Both the position numbers and the translations under genes were made by a program. Shown one piece after another: positions 47,101-55,100 of a DNA stretch of 64,000 nucleotides. The stretch lies in contig NZ_LDOS01000002.1 in assembly GCF_002077135.1 (NCBI RefSeq), positions 806,001 to 870,000 on the forward strand, read 5' to 3'. Every line of letters starts with the position of its first letter. The stretch's first letter is position 1. Under the pieces are notes generated by a model that had not been told where the DNA came from, ran no database searches, and saw nothing but the letters and a program-made list of their open reading frames with translations. The stretch comes from Metallibacterium scheffleri. GTDB lineage: Bacteria; Pseudomonadota; Gammaproteobacteria; Xanthomonadales; Rhodanobacteraceae.

Positions 47101-47425
47101 CGGCATGATCGCGCTGGCCGGCATCATCGTGCGCAACTCGATCCTGCTGGTCGACTTCATCAACCACTCGGTGCTGGCCGGCAAGCCGCTGGAAGAGGCC
47201 GTGATCGAGGCCGGCGCGGTGCGCGCCAAACCCATCATCCTGACCGCGCTGGCGGCCATGATCGGCGCGTTCTTCATCCTCAGCGACCCGATTTTCCAGG
47301 GCCTCGCGGTATCCATGGTGTTCGGCATCTTCGTGTCGACGCTGCTGACGCTGGTGGTGATCCCGCTGCTGTACTACGTGTACCTCAAACGCTACGGGGT
47401 GCAGGCGCTGCGGCACGAAGTGTGA
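44174..47425 (+). CDS. RND efflux transporter permease
   Basis: 1083 residues, full length. One N-terminal membrane helix (LLAIVGLLLGLAAVII), a periplasmic porter domain beginning FAGADVRDVENLVAFPLEQKVSEIRGIKHVYS, six helices with GILVDDAIVVVENIHRHMA, where the Asp pair of the proton relay lies in helix 4, a second porter domain and the final helices with GIIVRNSILLVDFINHSV. It forms a trimer in the inner membrane. No outer-membrane factor gene is adjacent. Context after a persulfide-sensing repressor and sulfide oxidoreductase suggests efflux of a sulfur or thiol compound, unproven. Confidence 0.93.
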   Translation: MAGTKPLGISGRIARAFQASQITPLLAIVGLLLGLAAVIITPREEDPQIEVTMATITVPFAGADVRDVENLVAFPLEQKVSEIRGIKHVYSVSRPGVAVITAEFRVGVPRQEAIIRLYNKVYSNLDWVPPGVGVGQPIIKPMGINDVPIMTLTLWSDHANPVQLAEVARTLETTLKTVPGTRDVYSVGAPQRAVLVKLDPGKLAAYNLTVTDLANALKAANVATDAGDEYSRNTDFPVKAGLLLMDANEVHNLVIGLAGGKPIYVSDVAEVVGGANYPTSYAAYGTPAGMGGPATGLAPAVTIAIAKKQGENAINITDAIRARLTQLKNIEIPADVHVAVTRDYGRSADAKAAELMEHLLLATVSVVLLMLLALGWREAVVVGVAVVITLAITLFASWAIGFTINRVSLFALIFSIGILVDDAIVVVENIHRHMAMGNKKLSAAIPIAVDEVGGPTILATFTVIAALLPMAFVGGLMGPYMRPIPINASVGMLISLAVAFVVTPWMAYHLLRKLAQHHEDHGAGPGHAAESRLDQKLYALFNRVMSPFLLGDKAKRNRRRLFAAIGLLVLLSVSLVGVKAVILKMLPFDNKSEFQVVLNMPEGSTLEQTNRVLTDMGQVLAKVPEVVNYQLYAGTPAPIDFNGLVRQYFMRTLPYQGMIQVNLVGKDQRSRQSHQIARAVRPALAAIATRFHAHLQVVEIPPGPPALAPIVAEIYGPSYTVQKKIALDVEHLFEHTRNIVDVNTTVENPGSQRKLLVIDRTRAATLGVSQQQIVDAIAAGLGGIDATYLQDGNAKHAIPVVLRLPQSDLGSLDSVLTLRVRAQAGQLIPLSEVVHVETTPWSDAIYHQDLLPVTYVTGDDAGHVDSALYGMFTLVSEISQRTFDGYHLSQHFIGPPANGDSFSIKWGGEWTTTYETFRDMGLAYSVGLILIYLLVVGQFRSYLVPLVIMAPIPLTVIGVMPGHWLMHAQFTATSMIGMIALAGIIVRNSILLVDFINHSVLAGKPLEEAVIEAGAVRAKPIILTALAAMIGAFFILSDPIFQGLAVSMVFGIFVSTLLTLVVIPLLYYVYLKRYGVQALRHEV

Positions 47426-47642
47426 GCGCGACGCGCGGTCGGCTGCGCGCCTGCAGCCAGCAGCCGCGCGCCACCGTGCGGTTCATCCGGCACGCGTCAC
47501 GAATGTGACCGCGAGCACGTTTTGTCTTCGCGCACCGGCCATACGTCGGCTGAACGCCGCCATTCGTCGAATGGCATGTCGCACCCGTGTCTCGCTGTGG
47601 TCAATCTGCGCGTGCGGTCGTCGGCCGCGACAGGGGGCGGCA

Positions 47643-48188
47643 ATGCGCAATGCGCGCGGATTCACTCTGCTGGAACTGATGGTCGTGCTGATCATCGTGG
47701 CGATCATGCTGGGCATCGCCATACCCGACTTCCACACCGTACTGCTGAACCGTCGATTGAATGGCTTGATCGACAACCTCTACAACTCACTAAATTATGC
47801 GCGCAGCACAGCGCTCAGCAACGATGAGCCGGTTACCGTATGCCCGCTTGGCTCCGCTGGAGGCACGACCTGCGGAAGCAACTGGAACGCGGGTTGGATC
47901 GTGGTCAAGCAGCCACCACAGGGAACCAGTGCGGTGCTGAACACCACGGTGTTGAGTGCGAACGGACCTACATTGAACAGCGTTCCCATCGGCTCAGGTT
48001 CCTCGGTCACGCAAATCACTTTCAATGGCCTAGGCCTGCTCAGCACTACTCAAACTCTGCTCGTTGCGTGCGACTCGCGCGGCAGTAGCGCCGCGCGCGC
48101 GATTTCGGTTTACGCCACCGGCTTCATCCAGGCATCGAATACGCCGGGCATGGCAGCCGATGGCACGACTTCGCTCACCTGTCCCTGA
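47643..48188 (+). CDS. fimT: Type IV minor pilin FimT/FimU (GspH family)
   Basis: 181 residues. Prepilin peptidase site ARGFTLLELMVVLIIVAIMLGIAIP with Glu5 of the mature pilin, then a GspH-like C-terminal domain with an internal disulfide candidate pair (CPLGSAGGTTCGSNWNAGW). First gene of the minor pilin operon. The start is the ATG at 47643; upstream codons lack a proper leader. Confidence 0.93.
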   Translation: MRNARGFTLLELMVVLIIVAIMLGIAIPDFHTVLLNRRLNGLIDNLYNSLNYARSTALSNDEPVTVCPLGSAGGTTCGSNWNAGWIVVKQPPQGTSAVLNTTVLSANGPTLNSVPIGSGSSVTQITFNGLGLLSTTQTLLVACDSRGSSAARAISVYATGFIQASNTPGMAADGTTSLTCP

Positions 48189-48198
48189 GGAAGCACAC

Positions 48199-48693
48199 AT
48201 GAAACGTCCGCTGCGTGCCGCCGGCTTCACCTTGCTCGAAGTGCTGGTGACCGTGGTCATCTTGTCGATCGGCATGTTGGGCGTGGCTGGCGTGTTGCTG
48301 CTGGTACACAAGAACAATGCGGCAAGCTACATGCAGCAGCAAGCGGTGCAGGATGCCTACGACATTCTTGACCGCATGCGCGCCAATCGCTCGGCTGCAT
48401 TGCAAGGCCTGTACGACGTGGCCCCACCCAGTTCGGCACCAACCAGTTGTTCCAGCAATACGTGCAGTCCACAACAGATGGCGAACTACGACTTGTGGCA
48501 GTGGCATTCCGATCTGGTGAACGAGCTGCCTGCGGCGACATCCAGTATTTCCACCGCGACTCCGGCGGGTGTGTCCTCCGCCAACCAAGACGTGCAAGTA
48601 ACGGTCAAGCTGCAATGGAGCGATGCACCCACGCTGCAGGCGTTGAAGCAAACAGTCAAGCCCGCCAGCTACACCTTGACGACGGTGCTGTGA
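48199..48693 (+). CDS. pilV: Type IV pilus modification protein / minor pilin PilV
   Basis: 164 residues. Leader MKRPLRAAG before FTLLEVLVTVVILSIGMLGVAGVLLL, with the typical PilV helix continuing AYDILDRMRANR. It helps prime pilus assembly at the tip complex. The stop overlaps the pilW start (TGATG). Confidence 0.93.
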   Translation: MKRPLRAAGFTLLEVLVTVVILSIGMLGVAGVLLLVHKNNAASYMQQQAVQDAYDILDRMRANRSAALQGLYDVAPPSSAPTSCSSNTCSPQQMANYDLWQWHSDLVNELPAATSSISTATPAGVSSANQDVQVTVKLQWSDAPTLQALKQTVKPASYTLTTVL

Positions 48694-49826
48694 TGAAACG
48701 TTCCATGGGATTTTCGCTGGTGGAACTGATGGTGGCGATTGCCATCGGCCTGGTGATACTCGCCGGCGTCGTCACCGTGTTTGTCGCGCAGCGTCAGGTT
48801 TATGGCACCGCGACGGCCCAAGCCTCGATGCAGAACGCTGAGAATGCGATTGCGGCCATGGTCGCTCCGGCCGTGCGTGGCGCCGGATTCGCTGGTTGCG
48901 GCGCATTTTCCACGACCGGCAACATCATCAATTCCGGAAGTCTGCTTTACAACTTCAGTGCGCCTTTGTTCGGTTTTTCGGCCAACACCGCGATGAGCGG
49001 GCTGAATGCGGCCAACGCAACCAGCACGGGCAAATGGACGCCTGCGCTGGACAGTTCGTTCGCCAACAACATGCCCGAGGCCGGCAGCGACGTGATCGTG
49101 GTGGGCGGGGAATTGCCTGGCACCATTCCGGTGCCGGTCACCGACATCGTCGGCAACTCAGGGCAATTGACGATCCAGAGCCAGCCTTTTCCGCCGCCAT
49201 CAACGGCCACGGTACAGCCCGGCATGATTGGTGCGGTCAGCGATTGCGCCAAATCGATTGCCTTCACGATTTTTTCTCAGGCAGGCGCCAATTCGAACAA
49301 TCTGATCATCCACCACGACCAAGGCACTGGCATCGGCAGCAACAAACAGGCTGATTTCGCGCCGAATTTCCCGTTGGGCTCGCAGTTCGTGCTGTTGCAG
49401 CAAGAAGCGTTCTATGTTGCGCAGGGACCGGGTGGACAGAGCGCGCTGTACGGCGCGGTGATGATGTGCGGGCAGTGGCAGTCTTTGGCGGTGCTTGCTT
49501 CGGGTTGTTCGAATGGCAACGGCGCCAATGCGAGTGCTTCGGCACCGCAACCGCTGGTGCCCGGCGTCGACAACATGCAAATCCTCTATGGCATTGGCGC
49601 CGGCGGCGTGACCCAGCAATGGGTGCCTGCATCTGCGGTGACCAATTGGGCGCAGGTGTATGCCGTGCGCATGGGTTTTCTGCTGGAGGGACCGCTCGGT
49701 TCGGCGCCGCCGGGAGCCAACCCAACCAGTTGGCCGGTACTCGGCACCACGGTCAAGGTGCCGCCGGATACCCGACTGCGCCATGTCTATGTCATCACAC
49801 TGTCGATCAGGAACGCCACGTTATGA
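48693..49826 (+). CDS. pilW: Type IV minor pilin PilW
   Basis: 377 residues. Class III leader MKRSMG before FSLVELMVAIAIGLVILAGVVTVFV, then the long PilW head with GVDNMQILYGI and a C-terminal RLRHVYVITLSIRNATL strand. It belongs to the PilVWX-PilY1 tip complex. The stop overlaps the pilX start (ATGA). Confidence 0.93.
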   Translation: MKRSMGFSLVELMVAIAIGLVILAGVVTVFVAQRQVYGTATAQASMQNAENAIAAMVAPAVRGAGFAGCGAFSTTGNIINSGSLLYNFSAPLFGFSANTAMSGLNAANATSTGKWTPALDSSFANNMPEAGSDVIVVGGELPGTIPVPVTDIVGNSGQLTIQSQPFPPPSTATVQPGMIGAVSDCAKSIAFTIFSQAGANSNNLIIHHDQGTGIGSNKQADFAPNFPLGSQFVLLQQEAFYVAQGPGGQSALYGAVMMCGQWQSLAVLASGCSNGNGANASASAPQPLVPGVDNMQILYGIGAGGVTQQWVPASAVTNWAQVYAVRMGFLLEGPLGSAPPGANPTSWPVLGTTVKVPPDTRLRHVYVITLSIRNATL

Positions 49827-50434
49827 ACGCGATCATGCGCGGGATTCGGGAATCGTGGCTCGAAATTCGAGAAAGCCACGAACTGGCCCTGCAAGCCAGC
49901 AGTGAGTGTCATGCCAACGCGTCGCGCAGGCAGCGAGGTTTCGTGCTGTTGACGGCGTTGGTGTTGCTGCTGGTGCTGACCCTGGCGGCACTGGTGGCCA
50001 TGGTGTACCAGGCCAACCAGGCGCGTGTCGCCGGTAACACGGCCAACGCGCAGATCTCGTTCGAGACCGCCGAGGGCGCGTTGCGTATCGCCGAGGGCCA
50101 GTTGCTCACGGGCGCGTATACAGGCGTGCCGTTCACCACAGCCGGCAACAACGGACTGTATCTTTTCAATCCATTGCAGGTGCCGCTGTGGACGAATCCA
50201 TCCACATGGAGCGGATCCGGCACCACGTTTGCGTCGACGTTTTCCGGTCTTTCCAGTGCCGCGCCGCAAGTGATGATCGAGCAGCTGCCCAGTGTGGCCA
50301 TGCCCGGGCAAAGTCTGGCATCGGTGCAATACGGCGGCGGCGTGCAGACAGTGAATGTCTATCGCATCACCGTGCGCGCGGTGGGCGCCAACGGCAAGGC
50401 ACCAGTGATGGTGCAAAGCATCTTCCACGAGTAA
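49823..50434 (+). CDS. pilX: Type IV minor pilin PilX with an unusually long leader
   Basis: 203 residues. The hydrophobic core RRQRGFVLLTALVLLLVLTLAALVAMVYQANQARVA is a PilX prepilin segment, but about 37 hydrophilic residues precede the cleavage Gly instead of the usual 6-10. That stretch is encoded by simple DNA with a hairpin (49854-49880). The only earlier in-frame starts are ATG 49823 and 49835, so the extension seems real unless a non-ATG start is used. Confidence 0.85.
   Translation: MNAIMRGIRESWLEIRESHELALQASSECHANASRRQRGFVLLTALVLLLVLTLAALVAMVYQANQARVAGNTANAQISFETAEGALRIAEGQLLTGAYTGVPFTTAGNNGLYLFNPLQVPLWTNPSTWSGSGTTFASTFSGLSSAAPQVMIEQLPSVAMPGQSLASVQYGGGVQTVNVYRITVRAVGANGKAPVMVQSIFHE
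49854..49880. repeat. Inverted repeat within the 5' part of pilX
   Basis: Arms cgtggct / agccacg flank the inner palindrome tcgaaattcga. It follows gggattcgggaatcg, a simple sequence seen in xanthomonad intergenic repeats. It encodes part of the long PilX leader. Confidence 0.6.
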
Positions 50435-50464
50435 CCGACACGTGCCCACGGCACAAGGTGCGTC

Positions 50465-53400
50465 ATGAAATTGCACGCTGCGTTCCGCAATCTGGCTACT
50501 GGCACCGCGTTGGCGGTCATCGCGGGTTTGTTCGCGCCGCCGATGATTCCGGTGCAGGCCGCGACCACGCCAACGATTCTAATTTCGCAAATACCGCTGA
50601 GCGTTGCCATCCCGGTGCATCCGCAAGTGCTGTTCGCGGTGGGCAACTCGCAGTCCATGGATGGCGATTTGGGTGGTGCGATCATGACGGGTTCCGGCAG
50701 CCTGAGCGCGGGCCAAGTCTCGTTGTACAACTCCAGTTCCCCCGTGAATTACACCGTGCCCAGTGGGTTCACGCCGCCGGTCGTGCCGTCCGCGGCAGGT
50801 GTTGCTCCTTACACTGCAGTCAACGCCAGCGGAAATCTGGTCGACAACAGCGCCAGCCGGCTGAATGTCGCCAAGGCCGGGCTTGCGGCCATTCTGCAGG
50901 CCTACATGGGCAGTACCGATTTTGCGCTGGAGGATTACGCGACATCGGGGACCAGCCTGTATTCGACCTGGGTGTACTACATGTCGCCCAATGGTGGTCC
51001 ATTCACCTTTGCCAACGCGCTGCCGGCGAATGGCTATACCAACTATGCCGCCTATGCGCTCGCCGATCCGAACGCCAGCCCCGCGCCCACGTTGTGGACG
51101 ATCAATCCCTGTTACCAGTACACCATTGCCTCGAGTTCGGTGAGCAATGACTGCTCGCAGATCGACAGCACGCTCTACGGTGGCACGATGGCCAGCTACC
51201 AGTACATGCAGATCGGCGCCACCAGCGACGAGCCGGATATCAACGATGTGCTTTATGCATCGGGTCAGCCGGCGGTCTATGTCGATTATGGCGGCACCTA
51301 CGCGGCGTCAGGTCCCAATAGCGGGATCTCGATCAACCCGCCGACATCGACGCCATATACTCTTTTCTCCTTGTCGAACTACAACAGTGGCAAGATTTCT
51401 GTTGGCTACAACAATGCCGTGCCGTCGGCGAATACGGTCACCGGCCCGACCAATGCGGGTTATGTCCCTTATTCGCCGCAGGTCATGTATGCGCACCGCG
51501 GCTTCGGCTACTACGTCAATAGCGTGACCTCCAACAGCGGCGCTGTGCTGGTGCCGATGACCAGCGCGGGCAAGCAACCCACGACCAGCAGTATCAGTAC
51601 CGCCATCAGCACGTTCACGCCTTACCTGGCGCCGGAAACCAACAACTCGAGCAGCTCCGAGATCAAGGCACTGGCCTACCAGTCGCCGATCGCCGGACTG
51701 GTTTCCAAGGCAGGAGCGTACTTGCAAGGACTAGTGAGCGACGAAGAGGCCTGTCCACCCAAGCAGTATGTCGTGCTGGTGACTGATGGTCTGCCGACGA
51801 TGGACCTCGATGGCAATTTATGGCCACCGCTGGGCAGTGCTGCCGCGCAAGGTTATCACGTCACTGCAGCTTTCAATGCGGATGGGTCACTCAATGCATC
51901 GGCCACTAATGACCAGGCATTGATTGACGCGGTCAACACCATTGCCCAACTCAAGACTCAAGGAATCGAAACCTATGTGGTGGGCCTCGGCGCGGGCGTC
52001 GATCCATCCGCCAATCCTCAGGCGGCGGCGGCGCTGACGGCCATGGCCATCGCCGGCGGCACGAGCAGCTATTTTCCGGCCACGAGTCCCAGCAGTTTGG
52101 TCTCGCAACTCTCGGTCATTCTGAACCAGATCCAAGCGGGCAGCTTGTCCACGGCGTCGGCGGCAGTCAATTCGACCGGCCTGAATACCGGTTCGGATGT
52201 CTACGAGGCTTCGTACAACACCAACTGGACTGGCGACCTGCGCGAGTTTCCGATCGATGCCAGCAATGGCCAAGTGAATACCGCTTCCAGCAATGCGGTA
52301 TGGAGCGCACAGACGCAGGTCGATACGCAGTCAAGCGGGACAGGTTGGAGCACGAACCGCATCATCGCAACCTGGAATCCCGCGTTATCGGGTGCGGCGT
52401 CAGGTGCATCGCCCGGTGCGGGTGCGCCGTTTCGGTGGGGCACGACCGGTACATTGTCGGCAAACTCCATATCGCCTGCACAGCAATTACTGTTGCAGCC
52501 CAGCGATACCTTGGGCCAGGAACGCCTGCACTATTTGCGTGGGGATCAGACCAGGCAGCAAAGCAATGGCGGACCATTCCGCAATCGCGCGCATATCCTC
52601 GGCGACATCGTCGACAGCAACCCGATCTATGTGGGTGCGCCCGATGGACCCTATGCAAGCGGTTCCGGTTTCAGCACCAGCTTCAACAGCAGCTACCAGA
52701 GCTTCGAGAGCACGTATGTCAATCGCCAGCCCATGCTTTACGTAGGCGCCAATGATGGCATGCTGCATGCGTTCGATCCCAAGACCGGCAAGGAGCTGTT
52801 TGCTTTCGTGCCCAACGGCGTCTTCGCCAACCTGATCGATCTCACCCAGCCCAACTACAGCCACCAGTTTTATGTCGATGGATCGCCGCAGGCGGGTGAC
52901 GTGCAGTTCGCGGATGGCACTTGGCATACCTTGCTGGTCGGCGGCGAGAATGCCGGCGGCAACAGCATCTATGCGCTGGATGTGACCACCCCGGCCAGTC
53001 TGACGACCGAATCCGCCTTGGCCAAGGCGGTGCGATGGGAGTTCAGTGGTTCGGGCGGCGGTGGCATGGGTTATACCTACAGTACGCCGGCGCTAGCTCT
53101 GACTTGCGTACCCAGCCCCGGGTATCAGTCGCCGTGCAGCAATTCCAACGCTACCTTGCAGGGCATGTTCATGGCGTTCTTCGGCAACGGCTACGACAGC
53201 CCGTCCAATCACGCCATTCTGTATGCAGTCAATGCCCAAACTGGCGCACTACAGGCCAGGATCGATCTGTGTGCGGCGGTCAGTGGTGCCTGCAACCCCA
53301 ATCTGCCGGATGGTTTGTCCAGCGTGGTGGCGGCCAATTCGGACGGCATCATCGGTGCGCCGGTCGATCACGTGTTCGCCGGCGATCTGCAGGGCAATCT

Positions 53401-54268
53401 GTGGTCGATCAACGTGTCCAACAGCAGCCCCAGCAAATGGACCGTGCGCTTGTTGTTCCAGGCGCGCGACGCCAACGGCAACCCGCAGCCCATCACCACG
53501 ACGCCAGCAGTCACGCTCAACCCGAATTATCCCAACCAACTCGGCTTGATGGTGTATTTCGGTACCGGTCAGCTGTTGGCGGCCAGCGATTTGAGCAGCA
53601 CGCAAACGCAATCGTTTTATGGCGTGTGGGACAAACCGACCACCAGCGCGTCCAGCATCGCCAATGCTTACACCCGCAGCAATCTGCAGGCGCAAGTCTT
53701 GACCACGATATCTGCCGCGACTGCGGGACTACCCCAGGCCGTGCGTACCGTCACCAACAACTGCGTCTACTACAGCACGACGACCGGCTTGCCCAGCGGT
53801 TGCACGGCACCGAGCAGTACGCCCAGTACGGCACAACTGGGCTGGTACATGGATTTGCCGGCCAGCGGCGAACGCGTGATCACTGATCCACGCCTGGAAA
53901 GCGGTGCCGTGGTGTTCACCACGAACGCACCGACTTCGGCATCAAGCACGCAGTGCAGTGTCGGCTTCAATTCATGGCTGATGGATGTGAACTACGTCAA
54001 CGGCGGTTCATTCTCGCAGCCGGAGCTGGATGTCAACGGTGACTACACGATCAATGGTGGTGATCAAGTCACAATTGGCGGCACGACCTACAACCCGGTG
54101 GGCATGAGCATGGGCACGGTGTACTCGGCGGCACCAACCATCATCAGCGCCGATCTGGGTGCCGCGCACGCCTTGAAGCTGATCACGCGTTCCGATCAGA
54201 CCATCAAATCCGTGCAGGAACGTGGCGGTGGGCCAACGCGCGTAGGCTGGTGGCAGATCATTCAATAG
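50465..54268 (+). CDS. pilY1: PilY1-type tip adhesin of type IV pili
   Basis: 1267 residues. Signal peptide ending near VQAA (about residue 33). The N-terminal half holds a von Willebrand A-like fold (LFAVGNSQSMDGDLGG at 56-71, CPPKQYVVLVTDGLPTMDL at about 425). The C-terminal half is the PilY1 beta-propeller: MLYVGANDGMLHAFDPKTGKELFAFVP, LLVGGENAGGNSIYALDVT, DHVFAGDLQGNLWSINV, and a Ca-binding loop DVNGDYTINGGD (about 1188). The metal motif DxSxS reads GNSQS, so its first Asp is missing. It works at the pilus tip in adhesion, surface sensing and retraction control. Confidence 0.93.
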   Translation: MKLHAAFRNLATGTALAVIAGLFAPPMIPVQAATTPTILISQIPLSVAIPVHPQVLFAVGNSQSMDGDLGGAIMTGSGSLSAGQVSLYNSSSPVNYTVPSGFTPPVVPSAAGVAPYTAVNASGNLVDNSASRLNVAKAGLAAILQAYMGSTDFALEDYATSGTSLYSTWVYYMSPNGGPFTFANALPANGYTNYAAYALADPNASPAPTLWTINPCYQYTIASSSVSNDCSQIDSTLYGGTMASYQYMQIGATSDEPDINDVLYASGQPAVYVDYGGTYAASGPNSGISINPPTSTPYTLFSLSNYNSGKISVGYNNAVPSANTVTGPTNAGYVPYSPQVMYAHRGFGYYVNSVTSNSGAVLVPMTSAGKQPTTSSISTAISTFTPYLAPETNNSSSSEIKALAYQSPIAGLVSKAGAYLQGLVSDEEACPPKQYVVLVTDGLPTMDLDGNLWPPLGSAAAQGYHVTAAFNADGSLNASATNDQALIDAVNTIAQLKTQGIETYVVGLGAGVDPSANPQAAAALTAMAIAGGTSSYFPATSPSSLVSQLSVILNQIQAGSLSTASAAVNSTGLNTGSDVYEASYNTNWTGDLREFPIDASNGQVNTASSNAVWSAQTQVDTQSSGTGWSTNRIIATWNPALSGAASGASPGAGAPFRWGTTGTLSANSISPAQQLLLQPSDTLGQERLHYLRGDQTRQQSNGGPFRNRAHILGDIVDSNPIYVGAPDGPYASGSGFSTSFNSSYQSFESTYVNRQPMLYVGANDGMLHAFDPKTGKELFAFVPNGVFANLIDLTQPNYSHQFYVDGSPQAGDVQFADGTWHTLLVGGENAGGNSIYALDVTTPASLTTESALAKAVRWEFSGSGGGGMGYTYSTPALALTCVPSPGYQSPCSNSNATLQGMFMAFFGNGYDSPSNHAILYAVNAQTGALQARIDLCAAVSGACNPNLPDGLSSVVAANSDGIIGAPVDHVFAGDLQGNLWSINVSNSSPSKWTVRLLFQARDANGNPQPITTTPAVTLNPNYPNQLGLMVYFGTGQLLAASDLSSTQTQSFYGVWDKPTTSASSIANAYTRSNLQAQVLTTISAATAGLPQAVRTVTNNCVYYSTTTGLPSGCTAPSSTPSTAQLGWYMDLPASGERVITDPRLESGAVVFTTNAPTSASSTQCSVGFNSWLMDVNYVNGGSFSQPELDVNGDYTINGGDQVTIGGTTYNPVGMSMGTVYSAAPTIISADLGAAHALKLITRSDQTIKSVQERGGGPTRVGWWQIIQ

Positions 54269-54278
54269 GAGAGTGGCG

Positions 54279-54584
54279 ATGAACAGATGGCTTACGACCC
54301 TCGCTGCATGCGTGCTCTGCCTGCTGCTGGCTCGACCCAGTCAAGCGATCATTGCCGTCGGAGTGGCACACGGCACAGTGCAATCGGTCAGTGTCAGCAA
54401 CGCGCGTGTCACCATCGCGGGCAAGAGCTATGCGATCACCCGCGATACCGTTGTCGTCGGTGCCAAGAGTCTTGGACAGATATCATCGGGCGCGCGCGTG
54501 ACAGCGATACTCACGCCAGATGGCAAGACGGTGACGAGGCTGATCGTGCAACCGGCATCGCCGCAACCGAAAGCCAAGCACTGA
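54279..54584 (+). CDS. Small secreted protein in the PilY2 position
   Basis: 101 residues. Signal peptide (about 1-24, ending PSQA), then a single small beta-rich domain with [26 protein letters not shown] and a basic C-terminus. I do not recognise the family. It occupies the slot of pilY2 between pilY1 and pilE in Pseudomonas, a gene of similar size, so it may be its counterpart. ATG 54279 is chosen; GTG 54273 is in frame just upstream. Confidence 0.75.
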   Translation: MNRWLTTLAACVLCLLLARPSQAIIAVGVAHGTVQSVSVSNARVTIAGKSYAITRDTVVVGAKSLGQISSGARVTAILTPDGKTVTRLIVQPASPQPKAKH

Positions 54585-54600
54585 ACATGGGACTTGTCCA

Positions 54601-55002
54601 ATGAAACGCAGCGTAGGCTTTACCTTGATCGAGTTGATGATCGTCGTGGCGATCATCGCCATTCTCTCGGCTATCGCGTACCCGGCATACAACAAGTACG
54701 TGCTGCGCAGTCGACGGTCGGACGCCTATGCTGCGCTGAATCAGGATCAGGCCACCATGGAGCGCTGCTACGCGCAGTACTTTTCGTATGCGCCGACCAC
54801 GGCGACGTGCCCTGCTGTTCAGACCACATCGCCTGAGGGGTACTACAGTGTCGTTGCCTCCAACGTGACCGCAACGACGTACACCCTCACCGCGACCGCG
54901 ATTGGTCCGCAGGCACAGGATACGGGCTGCGCGACGCTGAGCCTCGACCAGGCCGGCAACAAGACCTCGACCGGCGGCAGTGCCAACTGCTGGGGTTCCT
55001 GA
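54601..55002 (+). CDS. pilE: Type IV minor pilin PilE
   Basis: 133 residues. Leader MKRSVG, then [40 protein letters not shown], the PilE signature, with a ComP/PilE C-terminal domain and a disulfide pair (CAT...NCWGS at the end). Last gene of the operon; no intrinsic terminator is obvious after it. Confidence 0.95.
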   Translation: MKRSVGFTLIELMIVVAIIAILSAIAYPAYNKYVLRSRRSDAYAALNQDQATMERCYAQYFSYAPTTATCPAVQTTSPEGYYSVVASNVTATTYTLTATAIGPQAQDTGCATLSLDQAGNKTSTGGSANCWGS

Positions 55003-55100
55003 GGCGGGGTTCCGAGACTCGTCCATGCGATGCATTTGGACGTCCGTTGGCTGAATGTCGCACGTGCTAGCATGCCGCGCGTTCCAGTCCGAGCAGACGC

